Of a stretch of DNA of 64,000 nt, positions 55,081-62,948 are shown one piece after another. Each line of letters begins with the position of its first letter. Positions within the stretch are counted from its first letter, which is position 1. The notes under the pieces are model-generated. The model made no database searches. It saw only the letters and a list, made by a program, of their open reading frames with translations, and had not been told where the DNA came from. Made by a program: the position numbers and the translations under genes. This DNA comes from JBALVT01 sp036960305 (lineage in GTDB: Bacteria > Pseudomonadota > Gammaproteobacteria > Pseudomonadales > Halieaceae): positions 1-64,000 of the forward strand of contig JBALWA010000005.1 in assembly GCA_036960305.1 (NCBI GenBank), written 5' to 3'.

Positions 55081-56223
55081 TTAACTTTTTCCTGCGCGAG
55101 CTGATATTAATTCAATAAAATGGTCAAACAGTGGCGCCGCATCATGCGGGCCGGGGCTGGCTTCGGGGTGCCCCTGAAAACTGAATGCGGCCTTGTCTGT
55201 GCGGTGCATGCCCTGTAAAGACTGGTCAAACAGGGATTTGTGCGTAACGCGAAGATTGTCCGGGAGGCTGCTCTCATCCACGGCAAAACCGTGATTCTGA
55301 CTGGTAATCAACACCGTGCCATCTTCGAGGTTCTGCACCGGGTGATTGGCGCCGTGATGGCCAAATTTCATCTTTACCGTCGCAGCCCCGCTGGCGAGCC
55401 CCAGCAACTGATGCCCGAGACAGATGCCGAACACCGGTACATCTGTTGCCAAAACTTCTCTGATCGCCGCGATAGCGTAATCGCAGGGCTCCGGGTCGCC
55501 CGGCCCATTCGATAGAAATACGCCGTCGGGGTTCATCGCCAGTACGTCCGCGGCGGGGGTCTGTGCGGGCACGACGGTCAGCCTACAACCGCGATCAACC
55601 AGCATTCTCAGGATATTGCGTTTTACGCCATAGTCATAGGCCACCACATGCCAGGGCAATTCTTCCAGCGGGCGCTCGCTGTGGCCGACATTCCACTCCC
55701 AACTGCCTTCGGTGGTGGTATAGGCCTTCTCGACGGTGACCTCTCTGGCCAAATCCATCCCCTTGAGGCCGGCAAACCCTCTGGCCTTAGCCAACGCTTG
55801 TGTTTCATCCACGTCGTCGCCCGCCATCAGGCAGCCACTCTGCGCACCTTTCTCCCTGAGTATGCGGGTAAGCCGGCGCGTATCGATGTCTGCGATGGCG
55901 ACAATACCGTGACGCTGCAGATAGTCCTGCAGGTTTTCTTCACTGCGGTAATTACTGGCAAGCAGGGGCAGATCTCTGATAATCAGGCCAGCAGCCCAGA
56001 TCGCCCGAGATTCTTCGTCTTCTGCGTTAATGCCGGTGTTGCCGATATGAGGGTAAGTCAGGGTCACCATCTGGCGCGCATAGGAGGGGTCTGTCAGGAT
56101 TTCCTGATACCCACTCATCGCGGTATTAAATACCACTTCGCCGACCGAGGTGCCGGGAGCACCGATCGCCACGCCTTTGAAAATACTACCATCCTCAAGG
56201 GCCAATATGGCTGGACTGACCAA
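55081..56223 (-). CDS. carA: Carbamoyl-phosphate synthase small (glutaminase) subunit
   Basis: Hydrolyses glutamine to supply ammonia to CarB. The 380-aa protein has VFGICLGHQLLG with the nucleophile Cys, and a C-terminal His-x-Glu in FQGHPEASPGPHD. The start is chosen as TTG 56223, 5 bases after a perfect GGAGG, giving MVSPAILALEDGSIFKG, which lines up with Pseudomonas CarA. The ATG at 56238 overlaps that ribosome site. Just upstream lie a strong terminator hairpin and a short ORF, suggesting attenuation. Confidence 0.96.
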   Translation of the reverse strand: MVSPAILALEDGSIFKGVAIGAPGTSVGEVVFNTAMSGYQEILTDPSYARQMVTLTYPHIGNTGINAEDEESRAIWAAGLIIRDLPLLASNYRSEENLQDYLQRHGIVAIADIDTRRLTRILREKGAQSGCLMAGDDVDETQALAKARGFAGLKGMDLAREVTVEKAYTTTEGSWEWNVGHSERPLEELPWHVVAYDYGVKRNILRMLVDRGCRLTVVPAQTPAADVLAMNPDGVFLSNGPGDPEPCDYAIAAIREVLATDVPVFGICLGHQLLGLASGAATVKMKFGHHGANHPVQNLEDGTVLITSQNHGFAVDESSLPDNLRVTHKSLFDQSLQGMHRTDKAAFSFQGHPEASPGPHDAAPLFDHFIELISARAGKS

Positions 56224-56234
56224 GCAAACCTCCA

Positions 56235-56309
56235 TCAAACTACGGTGATAACCTTCGCCGCGCGCTCGAAAAAAAGCGAGATGGGAAGCCTCATCTCGCT
56301 TTTTTTCAT
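56235..56309 (-). CDS. Putative 24-aa leader peptide spanning the carA attenuator
   Basis: A short frame begins MKKSEMRLPISLFFERAAKV and ends with a TGA 11 bases before the carA TTG start. It runs right through the terminator hairpin. A leader ORF crossing the terminator and stopping just before the first structural gene is the design of the E. coli pyrBI attenuator. Its ribosome site is weak (AGAG about 12 bases upstream), and translation is not shown. Confidence 0.45.
   Translation of the reverse strand: MKKSEMRLPISLFFERAAKVITVV
56269..56306 (-). terminator. Strong intrinsic terminator (attenuator candidate) in the carA leader
   Basis: Perfect 15-bp arms at 56269-56283 and 56292-56306 surround an 8-base loop. 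GCGAGATG/CATCTCGC forms the core and seven-T runs lie on both sides. It stands between divergent genes, where no upstream gene needs terminating, and 46 bases before carA. Alternatively it is the leftover terminator of a lost gene, since dapB precedes carA in Pseudomonas. Confidence 0.85.
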
Positions 56310-56468
56310 AATTTCAGCTCTGGTTAATCACAAGGTACGGGATTCCCGGAGCGCAGGCCGGGCTTGTGAAATCTGGGCGGTGATTTTAGGCGATAGCAGG
56401 CTGACTGTCCAGCGTGTGAGGCCACCATAATGCCATTCCGAGCCAATTGTACGCCAAGCTGTACACCG

Positions 56469-56505
56469 TTAAAGCACTTGCTTTAAATACTCATCCGTCT
56501 ATGAT
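56469..56505 (+). promoter_or_regulatory. Palindromic operator and promoter of the SDR-TetR-acyl-CoA dehydrogenase operon
   Basis: TTAAAGCACTTGCTTTAA (56469-56486) is a perfect 18-bp palindrome. A TATGAT -10 lies at 56500-56505, and TTGCTT at 56478-56483, inside the palindrome, can serve as the -35 with a 16-base spacer. A repressor on the palindrome would block this promoter. The TetR gene at 57357 is the obvious candidate regulator. Confidence 0.6.
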
Positions 56506-56535
56506 GGCGGCTGATTACATCAGACAGGGGTCACT

Positions 56536-57360
56536 ATGGCCTACAGCAAGGGTAAAACAGCCGTTATCACCGGGGCTGGCTCGGGGATAGGCCGCGCACT
56601 GGCACAGCAACTCAATCGCGAGGGCTGCAAGCTGCTTTTAAGCGATATCGACCCCAAAGGCCTGGAAGGCACACTGCAATCACTGGAGCGTGCGGATGTC
56701 ACCGCCGAGAGCCAGATATTGGACGTGTCGGACAAAAGTGCAGTACATACCTGGGCAGAAGACATCGCCGCCAAACAACACTCTGTAGATATCATGATCA
56801 ATAACGCCGGCGTCGCCTTGATGGCCTCTGTCGAGGAAAGTGAGTACGCGGATATTGAGTGGATGATGAGCATTAACTTCTGGGGCGTCGTCTACGGCAC
56901 CAAAGCCTTCCTGCCGTTACTCAGGAATAGCCCCCAGGGCCACCTGGTGAATGTCTCGTCCATATTTGGCATCGTCGGCATCCCCTCACAATCGGCCTAC
57001 AACGCCGCCAAGTTTGCCGTGCGGGGCTTCACCGAGGCCCTGCGACACGAACTGGCCGGCAGCAACGTGCATGTTTGTTGCGTCCATCCGGGAGGGATCA
57101 AAACCAATATCGCCCGCAACGGCCGCACCAACAACGCGTCTATGACGGCAGACCAGCGCGGCGCCAATTTTGAAAAGATCGCCGGCACCACCGCCCAGTC
57201 AGCGGCAAAAGAGATTGTATCGGCCATCGAAAAACACAAGATTCGTTTGCTGATTGGCAATGACGCGCGCCTGCTCTCGCTATTGTCCCGCCTGTTCCCG
57301 GTTAACTACTCACGCTTCATTCCTGGCCTGCGTAAATCGGTAGTCTCACTGAGCTCATGA
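56536..57360 (+). CDS. Short-chain dehydrogenase/reductase
   Basis: A 274-aa SDR with the cofactor motif TGAGSGIGRA (13-22), NNAGVAL (89-95) and the catalytic S142, Y155 and K159 in SAYNAAK. SDID after the second strand suggests NAD(H) rather than NADP(H). The substrate is unknown. It overlaps the TetR gene by 4 bases and opens a five-gene operon with two acyl-CoA dehydrogenases and an MFS exporter, suggesting an acyl or steroid-like substrate. Confidence 0.92.
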   Translation: MAYSKGKTAVITGAGSGIGRALAQQLNREGCKLLLSDIDPKGLEGTLQSLERADVTAESQILDVSDKSAVHTWAEDIAAKQHSVDIMINNAGVALMASVEESEYADIEWMMSINFWGVVYGTKAFLPLLRNSPQGHLVNVSSIFGIVGIPSQSAYNAAKFAVRGFTEALRHELAGSNVHVCCVHPGGIKTNIARNGRTNNASMTADQRGANFEKIAGTTAQSAAKEIVSAIEKHKIRLLIGNDARLLSLLSRLFPVNYSRFIPGLRKSVVSLSS

Positions 57361-58043
57361 ATTCAGACACGCTCGACAAGCCTGAAATCGGCGCTGGGGG
57401 CAATACGCGCCAGCGCCTGTTGCTGACCGCCCTGCAACTCTACGCCCGGGATGGTCTGCGAGCCGTGTCCCTGCGCAGCATCAGCGCTGCCGCCGGCTCC
57501 AAAAACTCGGCCGCCATGCACTACCATTTTGGCAACAAGTTGGGAGTAGTCGACGCCCTGGTCCACATGATTGCCGAGGAACTGGCCGCCATTGCCGCTG
57601 ACATTCATGCGCAAATGCCCGGCCGCGGATCACTCAGGGAGGAATTTCGCAAATCGCTGTTGCCTCTGGTCACCCTGTCTCACAGCCAACCCTGGGGCGC
57701 TGATGCGGTCCGCTTCCTGTCCAGGGCCATCTCCGAAACCGATCCTGAAATTTCGGCAGCTATTAACCCTGTATCCAGGGACTTCTGGCAGAGAGTGGAC
57801 AAAAGCCTGAGCCTATTGGTACCCAATTTACCCGACGAAATCCGTCAGCTACGCCTGATGTTTATGTCCGTCAACGTTATTCACGGCATCGCAGAAACTG
57901 CATCCCTGGCCTACACCCCGTTGGGGGACCTGAGCCATTTAAGAAACGAACAACTGCTGGACCACCTGGTGGATTATTTAATTGGCGGCTTGATGGCCCC
58001 CAGTCACGGCAGCAACCCATTCAACACAGAGAGAAGTCACTGA
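57357..58043 (+). CDS. TetR-family transcriptional regulator
   Basis: A 228-aa repressor-type protein. The N-terminal helix-turn-helix is RQRLLLTALQLYARDGLRAV, continuing through SLRSISAAAGSKNSAAMHYHFGNK. The C-terminal ligand domain has a TetR_C-like helical pattern. It is encoded between the SDR and acyl-CoA dehydrogenase genes, with overlaps on both sides. It probably represses its own operon through the 56469 palindrome, relieved by a pathway acyl-CoA. Confidence 0.92.
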   Translation: MNSDTLDKPEIGAGGNTRQRLLLTALQLYARDGLRAVSLRSISAAAGSKNSAAMHYHFGNKLGVVDALVHMIAEELAAIAADIHAQMPGRGSLREEFRKSLLPLVTLSHSQPWGADAVRFLSRAISETDPEISAAINPVSRDFWQRVDKSLSLLVPNLPDEIRQLRLMFMSVNVIHGIAETASLAYTPLGDLSHLRNEQLLDHLVDYLIGGLMAPSHGSNPFNTERSH

Positions 58044-59158
58044 TGACAGAGAGCACACAAGACCGGTTATTTGACCTGACCCTAAGCGATGAGCAACGCA
58101 TGAATCGCGATAGCGTACAGCGCTTTGCGGCTGCCGAGATACGCTCACTATCCAAAGCCGCCGATGAAACCGGCGCAACACCCCAGGGCTTCCTGCAGAA
58201 ATCCCTGGATCTGGGGCTGGCTCTGATGCCCATTGCGGAGGCACTGGGAGGCGCAGGCGTTGATCGCTCACCGGTATCCAATGCGCTGAATGCCGAGGAT
58301 CTGGCGCACGGTGATTTGGGGATGGCGCTGGGCAGTATCAGCCCCCTGGCGCTGGTCAACACGGTACTGGACCAGGGCAGCGACGCACAACGGGAAAAAT
58401 ATCTACCACAATTTTGCGGCGACAGTTTTGTTCCTGCCACCACGGCACTCATGGAGCCCCGGGCGACCTTCGAACCCAGCGAACCGTCTTTTACCGCCAC
58501 AGCCAATGCCGGGGGTTTCGAGCTTAATGGCAGTAAAGTCCTGGTGCCACTGGGGTTGGATGCGCAACTGATCCTGGTCATTGCGCAACTGGATGATCAG
58601 GGCGTGGCCGCATTCATTGTCGAAGGCAATCCCGCCGGCTTGAACCGTACGCCGGAAGAAAATATGGGCCTGCGCACACTGCAAACAGCCAGGCTGGATT
58701 TCACCGGCGTGCAGGTAGAAAAGAGCGCACTTCTGGGCGGCGGTCTGTTCGACCTGCAACGCTTTTTGGACCTGTCGCGTATCGGCATATGCGCCCTCGC
58801 TGTGGGCACTTGCCAGGCGGTACTGGACTATGTCAAAGACTACTGCAACGAGCGGATTGCCTTCGGTGAACCCATCACCAATCGACAGTCCGTCGCCTTC
58901 ATGATCGCCGATATCGCTATCGAACTGGATGCCATGCGCTTGATGACCTGGCGGGCGGCCTCCCGCGCCGAACAGGGCCTGGACTTTCACGAACAGGCCT
59001 ACCTTGCCAAAGTATTCTGCGGCGAACACGCCATGAAGATCGGCACCGACGGCGTGCAGTTGTTGGGTGGTCACGGCTTCTGTCGGGAGCATCCAGTAGA
59101 ACAGTGGTACCGCAACCTCCGCGCTATCTCCATCCTCGAAGGCGTCGCCAGCGTTTAA
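58043..59158 (+). CDS. Acyl-CoA dehydrogenase, smaller subunit type
   Basis: A 371-aa flavoprotein of the acyl-CoA dehydrogenase fold. ERIAFGEPI is the flavin-contact Arg-Phe-Gly motif, and QLLGGHGFCREHPVEQWYRNLR the flavin-binding end. The C-terminal ILEGVASV stops right after the usual catalytic-Glu position, so the tail is shorter than normal. With the next gene it may form a mixed tetramer like the paired dehydrogenases of steroid side-chain degradation. It starts at the stop of the TetR gene. Confidence 0.9.
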   Translation: MTESTQDRLFDLTLSDEQRMNRDSVQRFAAAEIRSLSKAADETGATPQGFLQKSLDLGLALMPIAEALGGAGVDRSPVSNALNAEDLAHGDLGMALGSISPLALVNTVLDQGSDAQREKYLPQFCGDSFVPATTALMEPRATFEPSEPSFTATANAGGFELNGSKVLVPLGLDAQLILVIAQLDDQGVAAFIVEGNPAGLNRTPEENMGLRTLQTARLDFTGVQVEKSALLGGGLFDLQRFLDLSRIGICALAVGTCQAVLDYVKDYCNERIAFGEPITNRQSVAFMIADIAIELDAMRLMTWRAASRAEQGLDFHEQAYLAKVFCGEHAMKIGTDGVQLLGGHGFCREHPVEQWYRNLRAISILEGVASV

Positions 59159-59184
59159 GCCCACTGCAAACAAGGAGCAAAACC

Positions 59185-60378
59185 ATGATCAATCTGGAAA
59201 TAAACAAACAGCATCAGACAACGCTCGATCAACTCATGCAGGTTTCGGAGCACATGATTCGCCCGTACTCTCGCAAGTACGACAAAGAAGAGCACACCCT
59301 CCCAAAAGAAATGGAAGAAGTGGCCAAGCTTATCAGGGGGGGCGTTCCCGGCGGCGGCAAGAAAAAACCTGCCTCAGACGCGGTCGTCAACGGCGGCAAT
59401 CTCGGCGCTGTAGTTGGCATGGAAGGCCTGTGCTGGGGCGACGTCGGCCTGTACCTGGGAATGCCGGGCAGCGGTCTCGGTAATGCGGCCATCAACGCTG
59501 TAGGTACCCCTGAGCAAGTAGAGAAATACGGCAGTTCCTACGCCGCCATGTGTATCACCGAACCGGGTACAGGTTCAGACTCCGCCAATATCAGTACCAC
59601 GGCAGTAGCCGATGGCGATTACTGGGTACTGAACGGTGAGAAAATTTTTGTCACCGATGGCGACCGCTGTGACACCCTCGTTGTGTGGGCTACCCTGGAC
59701 AAAAAACTGGGCAAGGCCGCGATCAAATCTTTTATTGTCGAAAAAGGCACGCCCGGCTGCGAAGTCGCCCGCCTTGAACACAAGATGGGTATCCGCGCCT
59801 CTGACACCGCGTCCATAAATTTCAACGACTGCCGTATTCCCAAAGAAAATATTCTGGGCAGCTCTGAAGTGGCCACCAACGCGGAGGAGCGCAAAAAAGC
59901 CTTCGGCGGTGTGATGCAGACCTTCGACAATACCCGCCCTCCGGTTGCAGCCATGGCCATTGGCGTGGGTCGAGCCGCCCTGGATCTAACCCGCAGCCTG
60001 CTTGAGAAAGAAGGCGTGGAACTGCGGTTCGACAAAAAGCCCGCCAATCTGTCAGCAGTGGAAGCTGAGCTCTACAAGATGGAAGCCGAATGGAACGCCG
60101 CGCGTCTACTGGTGCGCAAAGCGGCCTGGATGGCGGACAACAAGATGTCCAACTCCATGGAAGCGTCCATGTGCAAAGCCAAAGCCGGCCGTATGGGTAA
60201 CTACGTTACACTGCGCTGCGTAGAGCTGTGCCAAAGTATCGGCTACAGTGAAAACGAACTGCTGGAAAAGTTTGCCCGGGATTCAAAAATTCTTGATATC
60301 TTCGAAGGCACACAACAGATACAGCAACTGATTGTCGCCCGCCGGGTTCTGGGTAAATCTTCCTCGGAGCTTAAATAG
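59185..60378 (+). CDS. Acyl-CoA dehydrogenase
   Basis: A 397-aa acyl-CoA dehydrogenase. CITEPGTGSDSANIST is the flavin/substrate loop, and DIFEGTQQIQQLIVARRVLG carries the catalytic Glu and normal tail. ATG 59185 follows a clear AAGGAGC site, replacing a longer frame that overlaps the previous gene. The classic RxxFG of the middle helix is changed (ELRFDKKPA). Substrate length or type cannot be read. Confidence 0.93.
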   Translation: MINLEINKQHQTTLDQLMQVSEHMIRPYSRKYDKEEHTLPKEMEEVAKLIRGGVPGGGKKKPASDAVVNGGNLGAVVGMEGLCWGDVGLYLGMPGSGLGNAAINAVGTPEQVEKYGSSYAAMCITEPGTGSDSANISTTAVADGDYWVLNGEKIFVTDGDRCDTLVVWATLDKKLGKAAIKSFIVEKGTPGCEVARLEHKMGIRASDTASINFNDCRIPKENILGSSEVATNAEERKKAFGGVMQTFDNTRPPVAAMAIGVGRAALDLTRSLLEKEGVELRFDKKPANLSAVEAELYKMEAEWNAARLLVRKAAWMADNKMSNSMEASMCKAKAGRMGNYVTLRCVELCQSIGYSENELLEKFARDSKILDIFEGTQQIQQLIVARRVLGKSSSELK

Positions 60379-60410
60379 GCACGACGTAAACCGCCCACTA
60401 TGAGGCCCTA

Positions 60411-61610
60411 ATGACCCAACGGATGTCCCGACAACAGTTTACGGTGCTGATCGTGGGCCTGATGGCCACCGGTATCGGCCAGTCACTGGTGTTCGCTATC
60501 CTGCCACCCCTGGGTCGTGAGGTGCACCTCGGTGAGTTACAGATTACGTCCATCATTGCAGTTTCAGCGCTGGTTTTTGGCATTGCCTCACCGCGCTGGG
60601 GCCGACTCAGCGACCGGGTAGGCCGCAAGCCCATTATCATTGTCGGGCTATTAGGCTATACCGTGGGCACGGTGCTGTTTGCCAGCGTGTTCTATGCCGG
60701 ACTTAGCGGCATAATCAGCGGCGGCTTATTATACGGTGTATTACTGTTGGCACGCTGCTGCCAGTCTGTGGTCATGTCCGCTACAAATCCTGCCAGCACC
60801 GCCTACGCTGCAGACCATAGTGGACTGGAGCAGCGCACCAAAACCATGGCCCGGCTGGGCACTGCCAGTAGCATGGGAACAATACTTGGCCCCGCCGTCA
60901 GCGGCGCGCTGGCTACGCTGGGACTACTCGCACCACTGTATTTTGCCGGTGCACTGGCCGCCGTCGCCGCCGTGCTGATTTGGCGTAAATTACCGCAAAC
61001 CCCCGGGCCAGAATTACGTAGCCGCCAGGTGAGTATCAAGCTGCGTTATACCGATCCAAGAGTTGTTCGCTACCTGGGCGCCGCTATTGGATTGTTTGTA
61101 GGGTTTTCCGGCATCCAGCAGACGCTGGGATTCCAACTGCAGGACAAACTGGAACTGACAGGCATCGAAACGGCGCAAATGACCGGCGCTGCCCTGATGG
61201 TAGCAGCCATTTTCACCTTCACCACCCAGGTAACGGTGATGCAGAGGCTCAAGTTGTTACCCGCCCAGTTTATTCGGATCGGCCTGTTATCCCTGTTACT
61301 GGGTGCACTCTTTGTGGCCAATTTTGACAGTTTCTCCACGCTCGCCGTGGGAATGGCCTTTCTCGGGATGGGGACGGGAATGTGTGTACCGGCAATATCT
61401 GCAGGCGCGTCACTAGCGGTGGCACCCCAGGAACAGGGCGCGATTGCTGGCTTAGTCAGTTCCTGCCCCGCCATTGGCTTTTCTGTCGGCCCAATCTGCG
61501 CAGGCGCGCTCTATCAGATTCACGGGCCACTGGCACCCTTGTTCAGCGCCAGCGTTTTCTTTCTTGTGCTAGTCACCCTGGTGCTTTCAGAGCGCTTTGG
61601 CCAGCGGTAA
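60411..61610 (+). CDS. MFS transporter
   Basis: A 399-aa major-facilitator protein with 12 predicted helices and the loop 2-3 motif GRLSDRVGRKPII. Drug:H+ antiporter-type exporters look similar, but specificity is unknown. It is the last gene of the SDR operon. Its final 24 bases overlap the histidine kinase gene on the other strand. Confidence 0.92.
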   Translation: MTQRMSRQQFTVLIVGLMATGIGQSLVFAILPPLGREVHLGELQITSIIAVSALVFGIASPRWGRLSDRVGRKPIIIVGLLGYTVGTVLFASVFYAGLSGIISGGLLYGVLLLARCCQSVVMSATNPASTAYAADHSGLEQRTKTMARLGTASSMGTILGPAVSGALATLGLLAPLYFAGALAAVAAVLIWRKLPQTPGPELRSRQVSIKLRYTDPRVVRYLGAAIGLFVGFSGIQQTLGFQLQDKLELTGIETAQMTGAALMVAAIFTFTTQVTVMQRLKLLPAQFIRIGLLSLLLGALFVANFDSFSTLAVGMAFLGMGTGMCVPAISAGASLAVAPQEQGAIAGLVSSCPAIGFSVGPICAGALYQIHGPLAPLFSASVFFLVLVTLVLSERFGQR

Positions 61611-62948
61611 CGCGACAGTGGCGATAGCACCGCGCTGATCCACGCGATTTTCCAGGGTCAAATATCCTTTATGCGCTTCGGCAATCTGCCGACAAAGCAC
61701 CAGGCCAACACCTGAACCCTTGGGCTTTGTTGTATAAAACGGCACAAATAAATTCGCCGGATTGGCGATACCCTGCCCCTGGTCACTGATGACAATTTGG
61801 CAGCGTTCGGCGGTGCAACTACAGCGCAGTGTGACAGTCTCAGCGTCACCACTGCTGGCTTCGAATGCATTTTTGAGGAGATTAATCAGCAATTGTTCTA
61901 TTAAAACCGGGTCAGCCACCAGCGTGAATTCCGGCACTGGCTCAGCCAAAATCAGCGGTCTGTCGGCAAAAAGTTTCGCGGTTTTCTGCACTAAAGCAGC
62001 TAAGGAAAACTCACTCATCACCGGGGTGGGCAAACGCGCGATTCTGGCATACTCTGCAATAAAACCCGTCAAGTCATCCGCTCGGCGGGCAATCAGTTCC
62101 ATTCCCTCAGCAAAGTCTTCATCTTTGGCGGGCACATCCCCACGCTGTAGTTTTGTCAGCAGCATCTGGCTAATCGAGGAAATTGGCGTCAGGGAGTTGT
62201 TCACCTCGTGCGCAATCACTCGTATCAGACTTCGCCAGGCGCGGGACTCTTCCTCGCTCAATACCTGCTTCAAATCGGTAATAAACAGTAATTTACCGGG
62301 ACGACCACGATAACGATATTCCTGCCATGCAATCTGCCAACGCCCTTCAGCGCCGGGAAAACGAAAATCAAGCAAGCTGGGTTCTGTACTGTACGCCAGT
62401 TCGGCAAAAGCGGTGTCGGCAAAGGGCTGGTCAATTAATGACTGGGCAGGGAGATCAAGTAATCGGGCAGCCTGCGGGTTCACCAGGCGTATTCTCTGGT
62501 CGCTGTCGAAGGCCAGTATCGCGACATTAATCTGCGAAATTATCTTTGTCAGCAATGTGCGCAGTTCCTCTTCCTGCTGATGGCTGTCTTGCAACTGACT
62601 CGCAAGGGCATTTACCTGCAGGTACAACTCGCCCAGATCCCCGGATTCACGCGAACGACTGGAACGAAAGGCATAGTCTTCCAGACGTATTGCTTCCACC
62701 AGCGTACTGAGCGTGCGCAGGTGATACAGAAAATTCTGTCTTACCAGGTTTGCCATTACCAGCACCCAGGTCAATACCAGGCCGGTGATCATCATCTTCG
62801 AAAAAAGCCCCTGCCCACTGACGACCCAGAAATAGACCAGCAGAGCAATACTCGGCAGAGCGACCAGCAGACTGAAGAGGTACAGGCGATAGTCGCTGGC
62901 GACAGCGTATTCAGGTGCCTTGTCGCGCTGGCTGTAATACTTGTTCAA
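61587..62948 (-). CDS. Membrane sensor histidine kinase (NtrY-like)
   Basis: A 453-aa kinase. Two N-terminal helices (about 21-44 and 53-68) flank almost no periplasmic loop. HAMP-like and PAS regions follow, then the H box VIAHEVNNSLTPISSI, the N box NLLKNAFEASSG, and G boxes SDQGQGIANP and GSGVGLVLC. The missing sensor loop suggests membrane-state or internal sensing. Its start overlaps the regulator gene by 4 bases. Confidence 0.93.
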   Translation of the reverse strand: MNKYYSQRDKAPEYAVASDYRLYLFSLLVALPSIALLVYFWVVSGQGLFSKMMITGLVLTWVLVMANLVRQNFLYHLRTLSTLVEAIRLEDYAFRSSRSRESGDLGELYLQVNALASQLQDSHQQEEELRTLLTKIISQINVAILAFDSDQRIRLVNPQAARLLDLPAQSLIDQPFADTAFAELAYSTEPSLLDFRFPGAEGRWQIAWQEYRYRGRPGKLLFITDLKQVLSEEESRAWRSLIRVIAHEVNNSLTPISSISQMLLTKLQRGDVPAKDEDFAEGMELIARRADDLTGFIAEYARIARLPTPVMSEFSLAALVQKTAKLFADRPLILAEPVPEFTLVADPVLIEQLLINLLKNAFEASSGDAETVTLRCSCTAERCQIVISDQGQGIANPANLFVPFYTTKPKGSGVGLVLCRQIAEAHKGYLTLENRVDQRGAIATVALPLAKAL

